A DNA stretch of 64,000 nucleotides from CAWKGV01 sp963849305 (GTDB lineage: Bacteria > Pseudomonadota > Alphaproteobacteria > Acetobacterales > Acetobacteraceae), in assembly GCA_963849305.1 (NCBI GenBank), contig CAWKGV010000006.1, positions 434,001 to 498,000 on the forward strand, written 5' to 3'. The notes below the pieces were generated by a model. The model did no database searches. It was not told the origin of the DNA and saw only the letters and a list, made by a program, of their open reading frames with translations. Numbering within the stretch: the first letter of the stretch is position 1; each line of letters begins with the position of its first letter. A program made the position numbers and the translations under genes. This document shows, one piece after another, positions 26,266-34,168 of the stretch.

Positions 26266-27084
26266 GTGCTAGCGCCGGCCGGCATCCTCCATGTCCCGAG
26301 CCGGGAGCGCGTCGCCACGAGCAACGCATGGGCCTTCTTGCACCTCTTGCGCGCGGGATACGGCATAGTTCTCTCTGATTGGCCCGCCCTGATGGATTTC
26401 GCCGCGGCCGAGCCGACAATCTTCAAGGCTGCCATCAGTGCCTTCGCGCGCCTGCCGACAGCGCCAATCCGGATCGCGCCACGGCGCGGCCCAGAGGAAG
26501 CATTGGTGCTGCGCCGCTCCGATGGCACGAGGCTCGCGCTTTCGCGTGACACCCTCGCGGCGGATCGCACCGAGCAGTTACCGGCGGAGATCGCCGCCCT
26601 CCTCTCCCAAGCCTGGCCGCCGGCATCCCTGATCCACCCCTTCGCCGAACTGCTGCTGCACGCTGACCTCCGCCCGGACGACCGCATGTTCGTGTTCGGC
26701 GAGGCGGCGTGGCCCTGGCTCGCCGCACTGACCGAGGGCACGACCACCATCCTGGCCGGCGCGTCGCCCGCCGAGTTGTTGGCCCTCGCGGCAGTGGAGC
26801 GCGCGACGGTGCTGGCGGCGCCCGCAGCCAGCTTGTCGGCGGCGGCGTTTCCGCGGGCGGGATCAAGGCCCGATCTTGGGGCCTTGAAAACCGTGATCGC
26901 CGTGGGCGACCCGCTCTCGCCCGAGGCGCGGGTCCGGATCTACACCTGGGTCAAGTCGGGGATCATGCTGCTCGCCCGGTCAGGTGATCGCCTCTGGGGC
27001 AGCCCGCTCGATCCGGTGCCAATGTATCCCGCCCCGGCGCTCAGCTTCGTCAAGCGGCGGCCTTCAGGCCCGGCGCCGCGGTGA
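26266..27084 (+). CDS. Truncated AMP-binding (acyl-CoA synthetase)-like protein
   Basis: A 272-residue ORF starting at GTG, 15 bases after the slipin stop. The stretch about 120-250 resembles the middle of AMP-dependent synthetases: GEAAWPWLAALTEGTTTILA, VERATVLAAPAASLSAAAFP, LGALKTVIAVGDPLSPEARV and LLARSGDRLWGSPLDPV. The ATP-binding YTSGTTG-type motif and the C-terminal lid domain are missing, so it is unlikely to be a working synthetase. Its last 35 bases overlap the convergent CoA-transferase gene. This may be a decayed or repurposed gene; assignment is by pattern only. Confidence 0.5.
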   Translation: MLAPAGILHVPSRERVATSNAWAFLHLLRAGYGIVLSDWPALMDFAAAEPTIFKAAISAFARLPTAPIRIAPRRGPEEALVLRRSDGTRLALSRDTLAADRTEQLPAEIAALLSQAWPPASLIHPFAELLLHADLRPDDRMFVFGEAAWPWLAALTEGTTTILAGASPAELLALAAVERATVLAAPAASLSAAAFPRAGSRPDLGALKTVIAVGDPLSPEARVRIYTWVKSGIMLLARSGDRLWGSPLDPVPMYPAPALSFVKRRPSGPAPR

Positions 27085-27700
27085 ACGACGCTTCGGTCTT
27101 CGACCTGATTTCTTCCACCGTCACCTCGGGCGCGACGTCCACGAGCACGAGCCCATTCTTCCCGACCTCGAACACACCAAGTTCAGTGATGACCAGATCG
27201 ACCACGCCGGCGCCAGTCAGGGGCAGTGTGCATTTGTGCAGCAGCTTAGGCTTGCCGCCGGCGGTGTGCTCCATCAGCACCACCACACGCGGCACGCCGG
27301 CAACCAGATCCATCGCGCCGCCCATCCCCTTGACCATCTTGCCGGGGATCATCCAATTGGCGAGGTCGCCGTTCTCCGCGACCTGGAGCGCGCCCAGGAT
27401 CGAGATATCGATGTGCCCGCCGCGCACCATCGCGAAGCTCGACGCGCTGTCGAAATAGCTGGTGGTCGGTAGTTCGGTAATGGTTTGCTTGCCGGCGTTG
27501 ATCAGGTCCGGATCTTCCTCGCCCTCGAACGGGAACGGGCCCATGCCCAACATGCCGTTCTCAGAATGGAGCTGGATCGACATGCCCTCCGGGATATGAT
27601 TCGCCACCAGGGTCGGGATGCCGATGCCGAGATTGACGTAGAAGCCGTCCCTCAATTCGCGCGCGGCGCGGGCGGCCATTTGATCGCGCGTCCAAGCCAT
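27050..27700 (-). CDS. 3-oxoacid CoA-transferase subunit B
   Basis: A 216-residue class I CoA-transferase subunit. It shows YVNLGIGIPTLVANHIPEGM and the catalytic Glu in SENGMLGMG at about 47. GGHIDISILGALQV and MVKGMGGAMDLVAGVPRVVV are further family blocks. With subunit A it moves CoA between succinyl-CoA and acetoacetate or a related 3-oxoacid. It follows subunit A by 13 bases on the minus strand. Confidence 0.94.
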   Translation of the reverse strand: MAWTRDQMAARAARELRDGFYVNLGIGIPTLVANHIPEGMSIQLHSENGMLGMGPFPFEGEEDPDLINAGKQTITELPTTSYFDSASSFAMVRGGHIDISILGALQVAENGDLANWMIPGKMVKGMGGAMDLVAGVPRVVVLMEHTAGGKPKLLHKCTLPLTGAGVVDLVITELGVFEVGKNGLVLVDVAPEVTVEEIRSKTEASFTAAPGLKAAA

Positions 27701-27713
27701 GTCTTGAACCTCC

Positions 27714-28421
27714 TCAGGTACGCTTGCGCACGGTGTGCTGCTCGATGCGCTTGTCCGCCGACGCGAGCTTCACGATGCGATCAACGAAAATACCGGGCGT
27801 GATGATGCTGTCCGGCTCGATCTGGCCCGGCTCGACAAGCTCCTCCACCTCGACCACCGTGACGGCGGCGGCGGCGGCCATGATCGGATTGAAGTTCCGC
27901 GCGGTCTTACGATAAGCCAGATTGCCCTCGCGATCCGCCTTCCAGGCGTGGACCACCGCGAGATCCCCGCGCAGCCCCCGTTCAAGGACACAGGTCTTGC
28001 TGTCGAACACCTTGGTCTCCTTGCCCTCGGCGATCTGGGTCCCGACGCCCGTCGCGGTGTAGAACCCGGGGATGCCCGCGCCGCCCGCGCGGATGCGCTC
28101 CGCGAGCGTCCCTTGGGGGTTGAACTCGATCTCCAGCTCGCCAGCCAAGTATTGTTGAGCGAATGTCGAGTTCTCGCCGACATAGGAGCTGATCATCTTG
28201 CGGATCTGGCGTGTGCGCAGGAGCACGCCCAGGCCCACGTCGTCGACGCCGGCATTGTTCGAGACAACGGTAAGATCCTTTACCCGGCTTTCTCGGATCG
28301 CCTCGATCAGCGCGCTCGGGATGCCGCAGAGCCCGAAGCCGCCGGACAGGATCATCATGCCGTCGCGCAGAACACCGGCGAGCGCTGCCCGGGCATCCGG
28401 ATAGACCTTGTTCACCGCCAT
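27714..28421 (-). CDS. 3-oxoacid CoA-transferase subunit A
   Basis: A 235-residue class I CoA-transferase subunit with MMILSGGFGLCGIPSALIEA (CoA-binding glycine motif), NNAGVDDVGLGVLL, GAGIPGFYTATGVGT and GDLAVVHAWKADREGNLAYR. ATG 28421 has GGAGGG at suitable spacing and yields the usual N-terminus; the frame is open upstream to 28523 but not conserved there. It is divergent from the DUF1326 gene across 139 bases that should hold both promoters. Confidence 0.94.
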   Translation of the reverse strand: MAVNKVYPDARAALAGVLRDGMMILSGGFGLCGIPSALIEAIRESRVKDLTVVSNNAGVDDVGLGVLLRTRQIRKMISSYVGENSTFAQQYLAGELEIEFNPQGTLAERIRAGGAGIPGFYTATGVGTQIAEGKETKVFDSKTCVLERGLRGDLAVVHAWKADREGNLAYRKTARNFNPIMAAAAAVTVVEVEELVEPGQIEPDSIITPGIFVDRIVKLASADKRIEQHTVRKRT

Positions 28422-28560
28422 CGCCACACCCTCCGCGCACCGTAAGCTGCCACTGTCCGGACCCATCAACAAGCGCCCTGCCCCAGAGCAGAGTTGGAGA
28501 CCAATGGAAAGCCGGGCTAACATGTACTGGTTGTCCGATCATCATCATGGGAGGGGGCAG

Positions 28561-29187
28561 ATGGCCGAGCAGAAGAAGTGGCAACTGTCTGGCGACTATT
28601 TCGAGAACTGCAACTGCGACGTGCTGTGCCCTTGCCTCGTTTCGCCTGGCGCACCCCTGACGGCCCGGCCGACCCAGGGCGCGTGCGACGTGGCGCTCGT
28701 GTTCCATATCGAAAAGGGCAATTACGACAGCGTATCGCTGGATGGGCTCAACATTGCCGTAATCGGCCATACGCCGGGTGCCATGGGAGAAGGCAACTGG
28801 ACGCTTGCTGCGTACATCGACGAGCGCGCCGACGACCAGCAGACTGCGGCGTTGGGCGCGATCTTCGGCGGCGCTGAGGGCGGCCCAATGGCGGCTTTTG
28901 CGCCTCTGATTGGCAAACATCTCGGCGCGAAAAAGGTGGCAATCAAATATGCCGTCGAGGGTAAGGCCCGCTCAGCAGAAATCCCGAGCATAATGCACAT
29001 GGTGGTGGAGCCCCTCCCGACCATGCACGAAAGCGGGGAGATTTGGGTGGCGGCCGGCCATCCGGTCGCGCCTGACAAACTCGCGTTGGCGGTAGGCGGC
29101 AAGGGCAGCACCTTCGCCGACCACGGTATGCGCTGGGACAACTCCGGCAGGAATGGTCATTACGCGCCGATCAACTGGTCGAATTAA
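28561..29187 (+). CDS. DUF1326 family protein
   Basis: A 208-residue protein. The hallmark is the Cys-rich N-terminus YFENCNCDVLCPCLVSPGAP at about residues 14-33, followed by ACDVALVFHIEKGNYDSVSL and a C-terminal beta-rich part ending GRNGHYAPINWS. DUF1326 proteins are uncharacterised; the CxC...CPC motif suggests metal binding. A GGGAGGGG precedes the ATG. It is directly followed by a DUF2182 membrane gene, a pairing seen in other genomes. Confidence 0.9.
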   Translation: MAEQKKWQLSGDYFENCNCDVLCPCLVSPGAPLTARPTQGACDVALVFHIEKGNYDSVSLDGLNIAVIGHTPGAMGEGNWTLAAYIDERADDQQTAALGAIFGGAEGGPMAAFAPLIGKHLGAKKVAIKYAVEGKARSAEIPSIMHMVVEPLPTMHESGEIWVAAGHPVAPDKLALAVGGKGSTFADHGMRWDNSGRNGHYAPINWSN

Positions 29188-29266
29188 CGGCCCGCCGCGC
29201 ACGTCCGCGCCGTTCCCCAGACCCTTGCTACGGCTGCGACCTACCGCTGTGGGGAGATACGCCGTC

Positions 29267-30133
29267 ATGGACCGCTCCCGGACCGACCTGGTCTCGATTC
29301 AGCGTAACGTCATCTTGATCCTGCTCCTGGCTTTGGCGGGAGCGGCCTGGGTGCTGCTCGTTTGGCAGGGCAGAGGCGCCAGCATGGATGTCACGATGGC
29401 CTCGCCCACCATGGGCCTGCGCGCGCCACTGTTCCTGCTGATCTGGGTGGTCATGATGGTGGCCATGATGTTTCCGACTGCCGCGCCCATGATCCTGACC
29501 TTCCATCGGGTGCAATCGCACAAGCGCCGGCACGGCGATGCCTTCGTTTCGACCTGGGTCTTCGTGACGGCCTATATGGTTGTGTGGACACTGGCAGGCG
29601 TTGCCGCGTATCTGGGCGCGCGCGCCGCCGAGGCCCTCGGCGACCATGCCGACCTCTCGCGAGCGACCGCCGCCCGCATCGGCGGCGCAGTGCTCGTCGC
29701 GGCGGGCCTATACCAGCTTACGCCGTTGAAGGATGTCTGCCTATCAAAGTGCCGCACGCCCATCACCTTTATCATGACGGCGTGGCATGACGGGGAGGCG
29801 GGCGCGTTGCGCATGGGCTTGCTCCACGGCGCCTATTGCCTCGGATGCTGCTGGCTCCTGTTCGTGATCCTGTTTCCGCTCGGCATCATGAACATGGCCG
29901 CGATGGCGGCCATCACGCTCCTCATATTCGCCGAGAAGACGCTACCGTGGGGTCGCCTGGCGTCCCGCGCCTCGGCCGCCGCTCTCGTCGTCTATGGCGC
30001 AGTGGTAATGGCCACGCCTTGGATGCTGCCGACTTTCACAGGACGCGGCGGCGTGGCCATGCCCGCCCCGGCCATGTCCAACGATATGCACATGCCCATG
30101 TCTGGGAAGGCTGCCCCGCCCGCTACACAATAG
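29267..30133 (+). CDS. DUF2182 predicted metal-binding membrane protein
   Basis: A 288-residue protein with about seven membrane segments. Family markers are WVVMMVAMMFPTAAPMILTF in the second segment, LKDVCLSKCRTP and GLLHGAYCLGCCW, giving three Cys pairs or clusters facing the membrane edge. The C-terminal tail PAMSNDMHMPMSGKAAP is rich in Met and His, as in copper-binding proteins. With the upstream DUF1326 protein this suggests a copper or other soft-metal handling pair, an inference from composition. ATG 29267 lies 79 bases after the DUF1326 stop. Confidence 0.87.
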   Translation: MDRSRTDLVSIQRNVILILLLALAGAAWVLLVWQGRGASMDVTMASPTMGLRAPLFLLIWVVMMVAMMFPTAAPMILTFHRVQSHKRRHGDAFVSTWVFVTAYMVVWTLAGVAAYLGARAAEALGDHADLSRATAARIGGAVLVAAGLYQLTPLKDVCLSKCRTPITFIMTAWHDGEAGALRMGLLHGAYCLGCCWLLFVILFPLGIMNMAAMAAITLLIFAEKTLPWGRLASRASAAALVVYGAVVMATPWMLPTFTGRGGVAMPAPAMSNDMHMPMSGKAAPPATQ

Positions 30134-30247
30134 GCCGCCAAGACCGGGCTTGGCACCGCGCCCCCTTACGCGCGATGCCACCGGTGATAGAACGGCCCTC
30201 GGGTGGGTCACACCACCTGGCCACAAACAACAGGAGGGCACCCCAAG

Positions 30248-31381
30248 ATGGCACGAGTGGCACTTGTCACCGGCGGCACCCGCGGCATTGGTGCGGCAAT
30301 CAGCAAGGCCCTGTCCGCCCAAGGCCGCACTATCGTCGCGAGCTACGCGGGCAACGAGGAGGCAGCGCAGGTCTTCCAGCGCGACACCGGGTTCAAGACA
30401 GTCAGGTTTGATGCCAGCAATTTCGCCCAGTGCAAGGAGGCGGTCGAGCGCCTCACCGCCGAGGTCGGCCCGATTGAAATCCTGGTCAACAATGCCGGCA
30501 TCACCCGCGACGCGACGCTCGCACGCATGACGCGGGAGATGTGGGATGCGGTGATCGACACCAATCTCGGCTCCTGCTTCAATCTCTGCAAGCTGACCTT
30601 CGACGGGATGCGGGAGAGGAAGTTCGGCCGCATCGTCAATGTGGGCAGCGTGAACGGCCAGGCGGGGCAGTACGGCCAGGTGAACTATGCCTCGGCGAAA
30701 TCGGGCATCCACGGGTTCACCAAAGCGCTCGCGCAGGAGGGTGCCCGCTACGGCATCACCGTGAACGCCATCGCGCCCGGCTATATCGATACCGACATGG
30801 TGCGCGGGGTGCCGGCCGACGTGCTGCAGAAAATCGTGGCCCGCATTCCGGTGGGCCGGCTCGGCCGGGTCGAGGACATCGCGCGCGGCATCGCCTTCCT
30901 CACCGCCGATGACGCCGACTTCATTACCGGCAGCACCCTATCGATCAACGGCGGTCAGCACATGTACCTGAGGCGGGCCGTCAACTCCCCCTCTCCTTGC
31001 GGGAGGGGGCGGGGGGAGGACTCGAGGCAAGCAAGCGCGCGGCCACCTAATTGGCTCGGGGAGAGTGGCTACGGCCAGCGCGGCGGGTCCGTTCCCGGCA
31101 ACACCGATGGTCGAGTCCAGCGCACCGGCGTCTCGGATAGCTGCGCCGAATGCCGAACGCATGACAGGCGACCGAAGCCCGACTCGCTCTCCTCCAGCAG
31201 ATCGGCGATCTCCTCGCGCTTGGGGTCGCGACAGGCCAACCCGCCCGGCACGCGGCCGAGCCCGCGCACCCAATGGCCGGTGCGCGCCAGCGAAACCCGC
31301 ACATGCCAGCTTCCGCCTTCTATCGCGCGACGATGCAGCGCGGCCAGGGCGCCAAGCGCCATCAGATACCCCGACGAATGA
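30248..31381 (+). CDS. phaB: Acetoacetyl-CoA reductase PhaB with abnormal C-terminal run-on
   Basis: An SDR of the PhaB type that reduces acetoacetyl-CoA to 3-hydroxybutyryl-CoA with NADPH for polyhydroxybutyrate. It shows ALVTGGTRGIGAAISKAL, NNAGITRDATLARMT, NVGSVNGQAGQYGQVNYASAKSG (split here only for description) and the family end STLSINGGQHMY at residue 240. A normal PhaB stops there. Here TAC is followed by CTGAGG, so the TGA at 30969-30971 is one base out of frame. The frame then runs on for about 137 residues of arginine/serine-rich sequence, through a GC repeat and antisense to the next gene. The core is sound; the extension is almost certainly not native, or reflects a one-base error. 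Confidence 0.85.
   Translation: MARVALVTGGTRGIGAAISKALSAQGRTIVASYAGNEEAAQVFQRDTGFKTVRFDASNFAQCKEAVERLTAEVGPIEILVNNAGITRDATLARMTREMWDAVIDTNLGSCFNLCKLTFDGMRERKFGRIVNVGSVNGQAGQYGQVNYASAKSGIHGFTKALAQEGARYGITVNAIAPGYIDTDMVRGVPADVLQKIVARIPVGRLGRVEDIARGIAFLTADDADFITGSTLSINGGQHMYLRRAVNSPSPCGRGRGEDSRQASARPPNWLGESGYGQRGGSVPGNTDGRVQRTGVSDSCAECRTHDRRPKPDSLSSSRSAISSRLGSRQANPPGTRPSPRTQWPVRASETRTCQLPPSIARRCSAARAPSAIRYPDE
30987..31020. repeat. GC-rich palindromic repeat downstream of phaB
   Basis: A CCCCCTCTCC arm and a GGGAGGGGG arm around a TTGC loop, followed by a G-rich tail. It resembles the hairpins at 7002 and 53555 and would be the terminator of phaB if translation stopped at the shifted TGA at 30969. 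The stem is imperfect. Confidence 0.5.
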
Positions 31382-32457
31382 TCAAGCGCCTGCACGGGCA
31401 GCGGCTTCGGCCCGGTCTGGCCGGCGGCCTCTGCTTCCGCCGCGTTGAAGCCGCTCGCGGTCTGCACCAAGCTGTCGAAGCCGCGTCGTCCGCACCACGG
31501 CCCGGTGTAGCCATAGGCGCAGAGCGATACATGCACGATGCCGGGCCGGATCTCGGCCGTTTCGCGCGGAGAGAAGCCGAGGCCCGCGATTGCGCCGGGA
31601 CGATATCCTTGCACGAAGATGTCGGCGTCGTGCAGCAATTCGCGAAGGGTCTCGCGTGCCGTCGCCTGGCGCAAATCAAGCTGGGCCGAGAGTTTGCCGC
31701 GGCCCGTGTCGATCACCAGCGGTGGCGGGTTGTAGAGATGCGGCGCAGTCACCAGCAACACGTCGGCTCCATGCGCCGCAAGCGTCCGCCCGCATACCGG
31801 GCCGGCGATGACGCGAGTGAGGTCCAATACGCTTACCCGCTCCAGCGGCCGGGCCGCCCGCTTCAGCCCCTGTGGGGGCGCGTCGCCGATCCGGGTGATG
31901 GCGACCAGTGGCTCGGCTTGCATCGCCCGGCCCTGGGGGTGGTTGTCCCATTCGCCGAAACTGCGCATCGCCGTCACGCATAGCCCGGCGGCCGCCGCCG
32001 CATCCTCGAAGGCGAGGGCCTCGCGCTCTTCCAGCGCCGCCGCCACGGCAGCGCGCTCGTGCTCGCACTTGAGCAGCTTCAGCACGCCGTCGCGGTGATG
32101 CGGAAAGTTGGTGTGCAGCCGCACCCAACGCCCGTCGCCGCATTGGTACGTCCCCGCGACCTTGTCCCAGGGCTCGGGCGGCGGCGCGCCGTTCACGTGC
32201 AGCCACCGCTCGGAATGATATTCGATCGCGGCGTGGCGCATATCGACGCCGACGCGCTGGCGCAGCAGGCCGCGCGATGCCCCGATTGTCGCGGCGGCCA
32301 GCGCCGAAGCGGCGATGGCGACTTGCGCAGCGGCGCCGACCGCGAAAGAGGAAGGCAGCACCGGGTCGTTGCCCGTAAGCTGGACGCCGACAAGCGCGTC
32401 CTTCGGCAGCCCCGTCTGCTCCCACAGCGAGGCGAGAACCTGATCGGGCGTCCGCAT
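31069..32457 (-). CDS. CaiB/BaiF (family III) CoA-transferase
   Basis: A 462-residue class III CoA-transferase-like protein from MRTPDQVLASLWEQ, with AGGAGGGG before the ATG. The C-terminal two-thirds has the family core: ERVSVLDLTRVIAGPVCGRT, ADVLLVTAPHLYNPPP, DTGRGKLSAQLDLRQ, FVQGYRPGAIAGLGFSP, IVHVSLCAYGYTGPW and GFDSLVQTASGF. The typical catalytic Asp position reads as the DTGRGK region. The N-terminal 190 residues resemble a partial second CoA-transferase domain (RHAAIEYHSERWLHVNG, GRWVRLHTNFPHHRDG). The substrate is unknown. Confidence 0.85.
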   Translation of the reverse strand: MRTPDQVLASLWEQTGLPKDALVGVQLTGNDPVLPSSFAVGAAAQVAIAASALAAATIGASRGLLRQRVGVDMRHAAIEYHSERWLHVNGAPPPEPWDKVAGTYQCGDGRWVRLHTNFPHHRDGVLKLLKCEHERAAVAAALEEREALAFEDAAAAAGLCVTAMRSFGEWDNHPQGRAMQAEPLVAITRIGDAPPQGLKRAARPLERVSVLDLTRVIAGPVCGRTLAAHGADVLLVTAPHLYNPPPLVIDTGRGKLSAQLDLRQATARETLRELLHDADIFVQGYRPGAIAGLGFSPRETAEIRPGIVHVSLCAYGYTGPWCGRRGFDSLVQTASGFNAAEAEAAGQTGPKPLPVQALDHSSGYLMALGALAALHRRAIEGGSWHVRVSLARTGHWVRGLGRVPGGLACRDPKREEIADLLEESESGFGRLSCVRHSAQLSETPVRWTRPSVLPGTDPPRWP

Positions 32458-32502
32458 CGGCCCCTCCTGTCCTGCATGCGAACAGCGTAGAAGAGCGAGG
32501 CC

Positions 32503-32917
32503 ATGACTGACCATGCCCTCGTCTTGTTCTCCGGCGGCCAGGACTCCATGACCTGCCTTCTGGGCGCTCGCCGGATATGACTATGTGGAGACCGTCGGCT
32601 TCGCCTACGGCCAAAGGCACGCAGTCGAACTCGACTGCCGCGACGACACGATCAAGGCCATGCAGCTTGCGCTCAATCTCGGGATGCAGCGACGCTTCGT
32701 GCTGGAAACACCGCTGATGTGGCGGGACAAGGCGGCCACCCGGGCGCTCGCCCACGAACTGGGCGGCGAGCCACTCGTCGAGCTGATCTGCGAGCACACC
32801 CTCAGTTGCTATCTGGGCGACCACGCGCGCCGGCACGGATGGGGGTACGGCTGCAATAGCTGTTCCGCGTGCGACCTCCGGGCCGGCGGCTGGCAACGCT
32901 GGAAAGCTGGCGCTTGA
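32503..32917 (+). pseudogene. queC: queC (7-cyano-7-deazaguanine synthase), broken
   Basis: QueC makes preQ0 for queuosine. The start MTDHALVLFSGGQDSMTCLL carries the SGGQDS PP-loop. After that the frame shifts: an extra G near 32564 gives a TGA, while the next frame resumes as AGYDYVETVGFAYGQRHAVE. Directly after VELDCR the sequence jumps to DDTIKAMQLALNLGM, which in intact QueC lies some 90 residues later after another DCR. The central part is therefore deleted. The Zn-site end (CEHTLSCYLGDHARRHGWGY, then CNSCSACDL) is still present. The total is about 135 codons against about 230 normally. This is a true pseudogene even if the frameshift is an error. Confidence 0.82.
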
Positions 32918-32978
32918 GGCTTGCCTCCGACGCCGAATTGCCGACACTCGATGGGCCGCTTCCGACAGGAGTTCACGC

Positions 32979-33344
32979 ATGAGGCCGATCACCGTTCTCG
33001 TCGGCGCCGCGCTGGCGATCGCGCTTGCTCCCGCTGCCCATGCGGTTCGGTCAGTCGAGTTGCAGGCCCGGACAGCGGGCCAGCTTGCCGCGCTTTGCAC
33101 CGCCAACCCGAACCAGGCGCTCGGGGATGCCAGGGTCGATTTCTGCCACGGCTTCGCCCAGGGCGCGGTCGACGTCGAGCTGCGTCACGCCCGGCCATTC
33201 TGCTTTCCGCACCCCACTCCCTCGCGAACCGAGACGCTTCGCGAGTTCGCGCGCTGGGTGCAGGCGGACCCGACCCGCGCGAACGAGCCTGCGACCGAGG
33301 GCCTGTTCAGGTTCCTCGCCGAACGCTACCCCTGTAACAAATAA
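32979..33344 (+). CDS. Rap1a/Tai immunity-family-like secreted protein
   Basis: A 121-residue protein with a signal peptide (VLVGAALAIALAPAAHA). The mature part has the four-Cys pattern of the Rap1a/Tai family: LAALCTANP, RVDFCHGFAQGAVDVEL, PFCFPHPTPSR and GLFRFLAERYPCNK. Founding members neutralise type VI amidase effectors in the periplasm, but stand-alone relatives are widespread and not shown to be immunity proteins. No effector or T6SS gene is nearby. Confidence 0.75.
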   Translation: MRPITVLVGAALAIALAPAAHAVRSVELQARTAGQLAALCTANPNQALGDARVDFCHGFAQGAVDVELRHARPFCFPHPTPSRTETLREFARWVQADPTRANEPATEGLFRFLAERYPCNK

Positions 33345-33389
33345 CCGAAGCCGTTGAATGCCGGCCATACCGCGCGGAGGGAAGCGAAC

Positions 33390-34151
33390 ATGCGTAAATT
33401 GGCGGGTCAGGTCGCCTGGGTCACCGGCGCAGGAAGCGGCATCGGCGAAGCCGGGGCGCTGGCGCTGGCCGAGGAGGGTGCCACGTTGGTGCTCACCGGG
33501 CGGCGGCGCGAACCGCTAGAGCACGTCGCCGGACGCATCCGGGAGTACGGGGGCGCAGCGCATGTGCAGCCGGCCGACGTGATGCGATCGCCACAGGTGC
33601 AGGAAGTCGGCGCCTTCATCAAGGATACGCTCGGCCGGCTCGACATCCTGGTGAACAATGCCGGACTCAACATCGCGGACCGACACTGGGACAAGCTCAC
33701 GCCGCAAGGCATTGACGAGCTGGTCCACGGCAATCTTTCGAGCGCGCTCTATTGCATCGCCGCGGCACTGCCGATCATGCGCGCCCAGAAAAGCGGTCTA
33801 CTGATCCACACCGCGTCGATGGCGGGCCGCTTCATCGGCGGCTTCAGCGGACCGATTTACACCGCCGCCAAGCATGGCGTGGTCGCGATGAGCCACACCA
33901 TCAACATGGAGGAATGCGTCAATGGCATCCGCTCCTCCGTGATGCTCCCCGGCGAGGTGGCGACGCCCATTCTCGACAAGCGCCCGAATCCGGTTGGCCC
34001 CGAGGAGCGCGCGCGCATGGTCCAGCCGGCGGATTGCGGCGAACTAATCCGCTACATCGCCTGTCTGCCGCCGCATGTGGTGATGAGCGAGGTGATGCTC
34101 GCGCCCACCTGGAACCGCGGCTACGTCGCCGCCCTGCAACGCAAGCTCTAA
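33390..34151 (+). CDS. SDR family oxidoreductase
   Basis: A 253-residue short-chain dehydrogenase. The cofactor motif is WVTGAGSGIGEAGALALAEE; the Arg pair in LTGRRREP favours NADP(H). NNAGLN is present. The active site is Ser in HTASMAG, then YTAAKHG. GGAGGG precedes the ATG at 33390. It is followed 17 bases later by a 2-hydroxyacid dehydrogenase, so the two are likely one operon. The substrate cannot be predicted. Confidence 0.9.
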   Translation: MRKLAGQVAWVTGAGSGIGEAGALALAEEGATLVLTGRRREPLEHVAGRIREYGGAAHVQPADVMRSPQVQEVGAFIKDTLGRLDILVNNAGLNIADRHWDKLTPQGIDELVHGNLSSALYCIAAALPIMRAQKSGLLIHTASMAGRFIGGFSGPIYTAAKHGVVAMSHTINMEECVNGIRSSVMLPGEVATPILDKRPNPVGPEERARMVQPADCGELIRYIACLPPHVVMSEVMLAPTWNRGYVAALQRKL

Positions 34152-34168
34152 ACACCGAGGAGGCGCCG

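Noticed and set aside
31676..33106. 476-codon - strand ORF spanning the CaiB/BaiF and queC region
   Set aside because: It is another frame of the CaiB gene joined to antisense of the broken queC; the composition is not protein-like.
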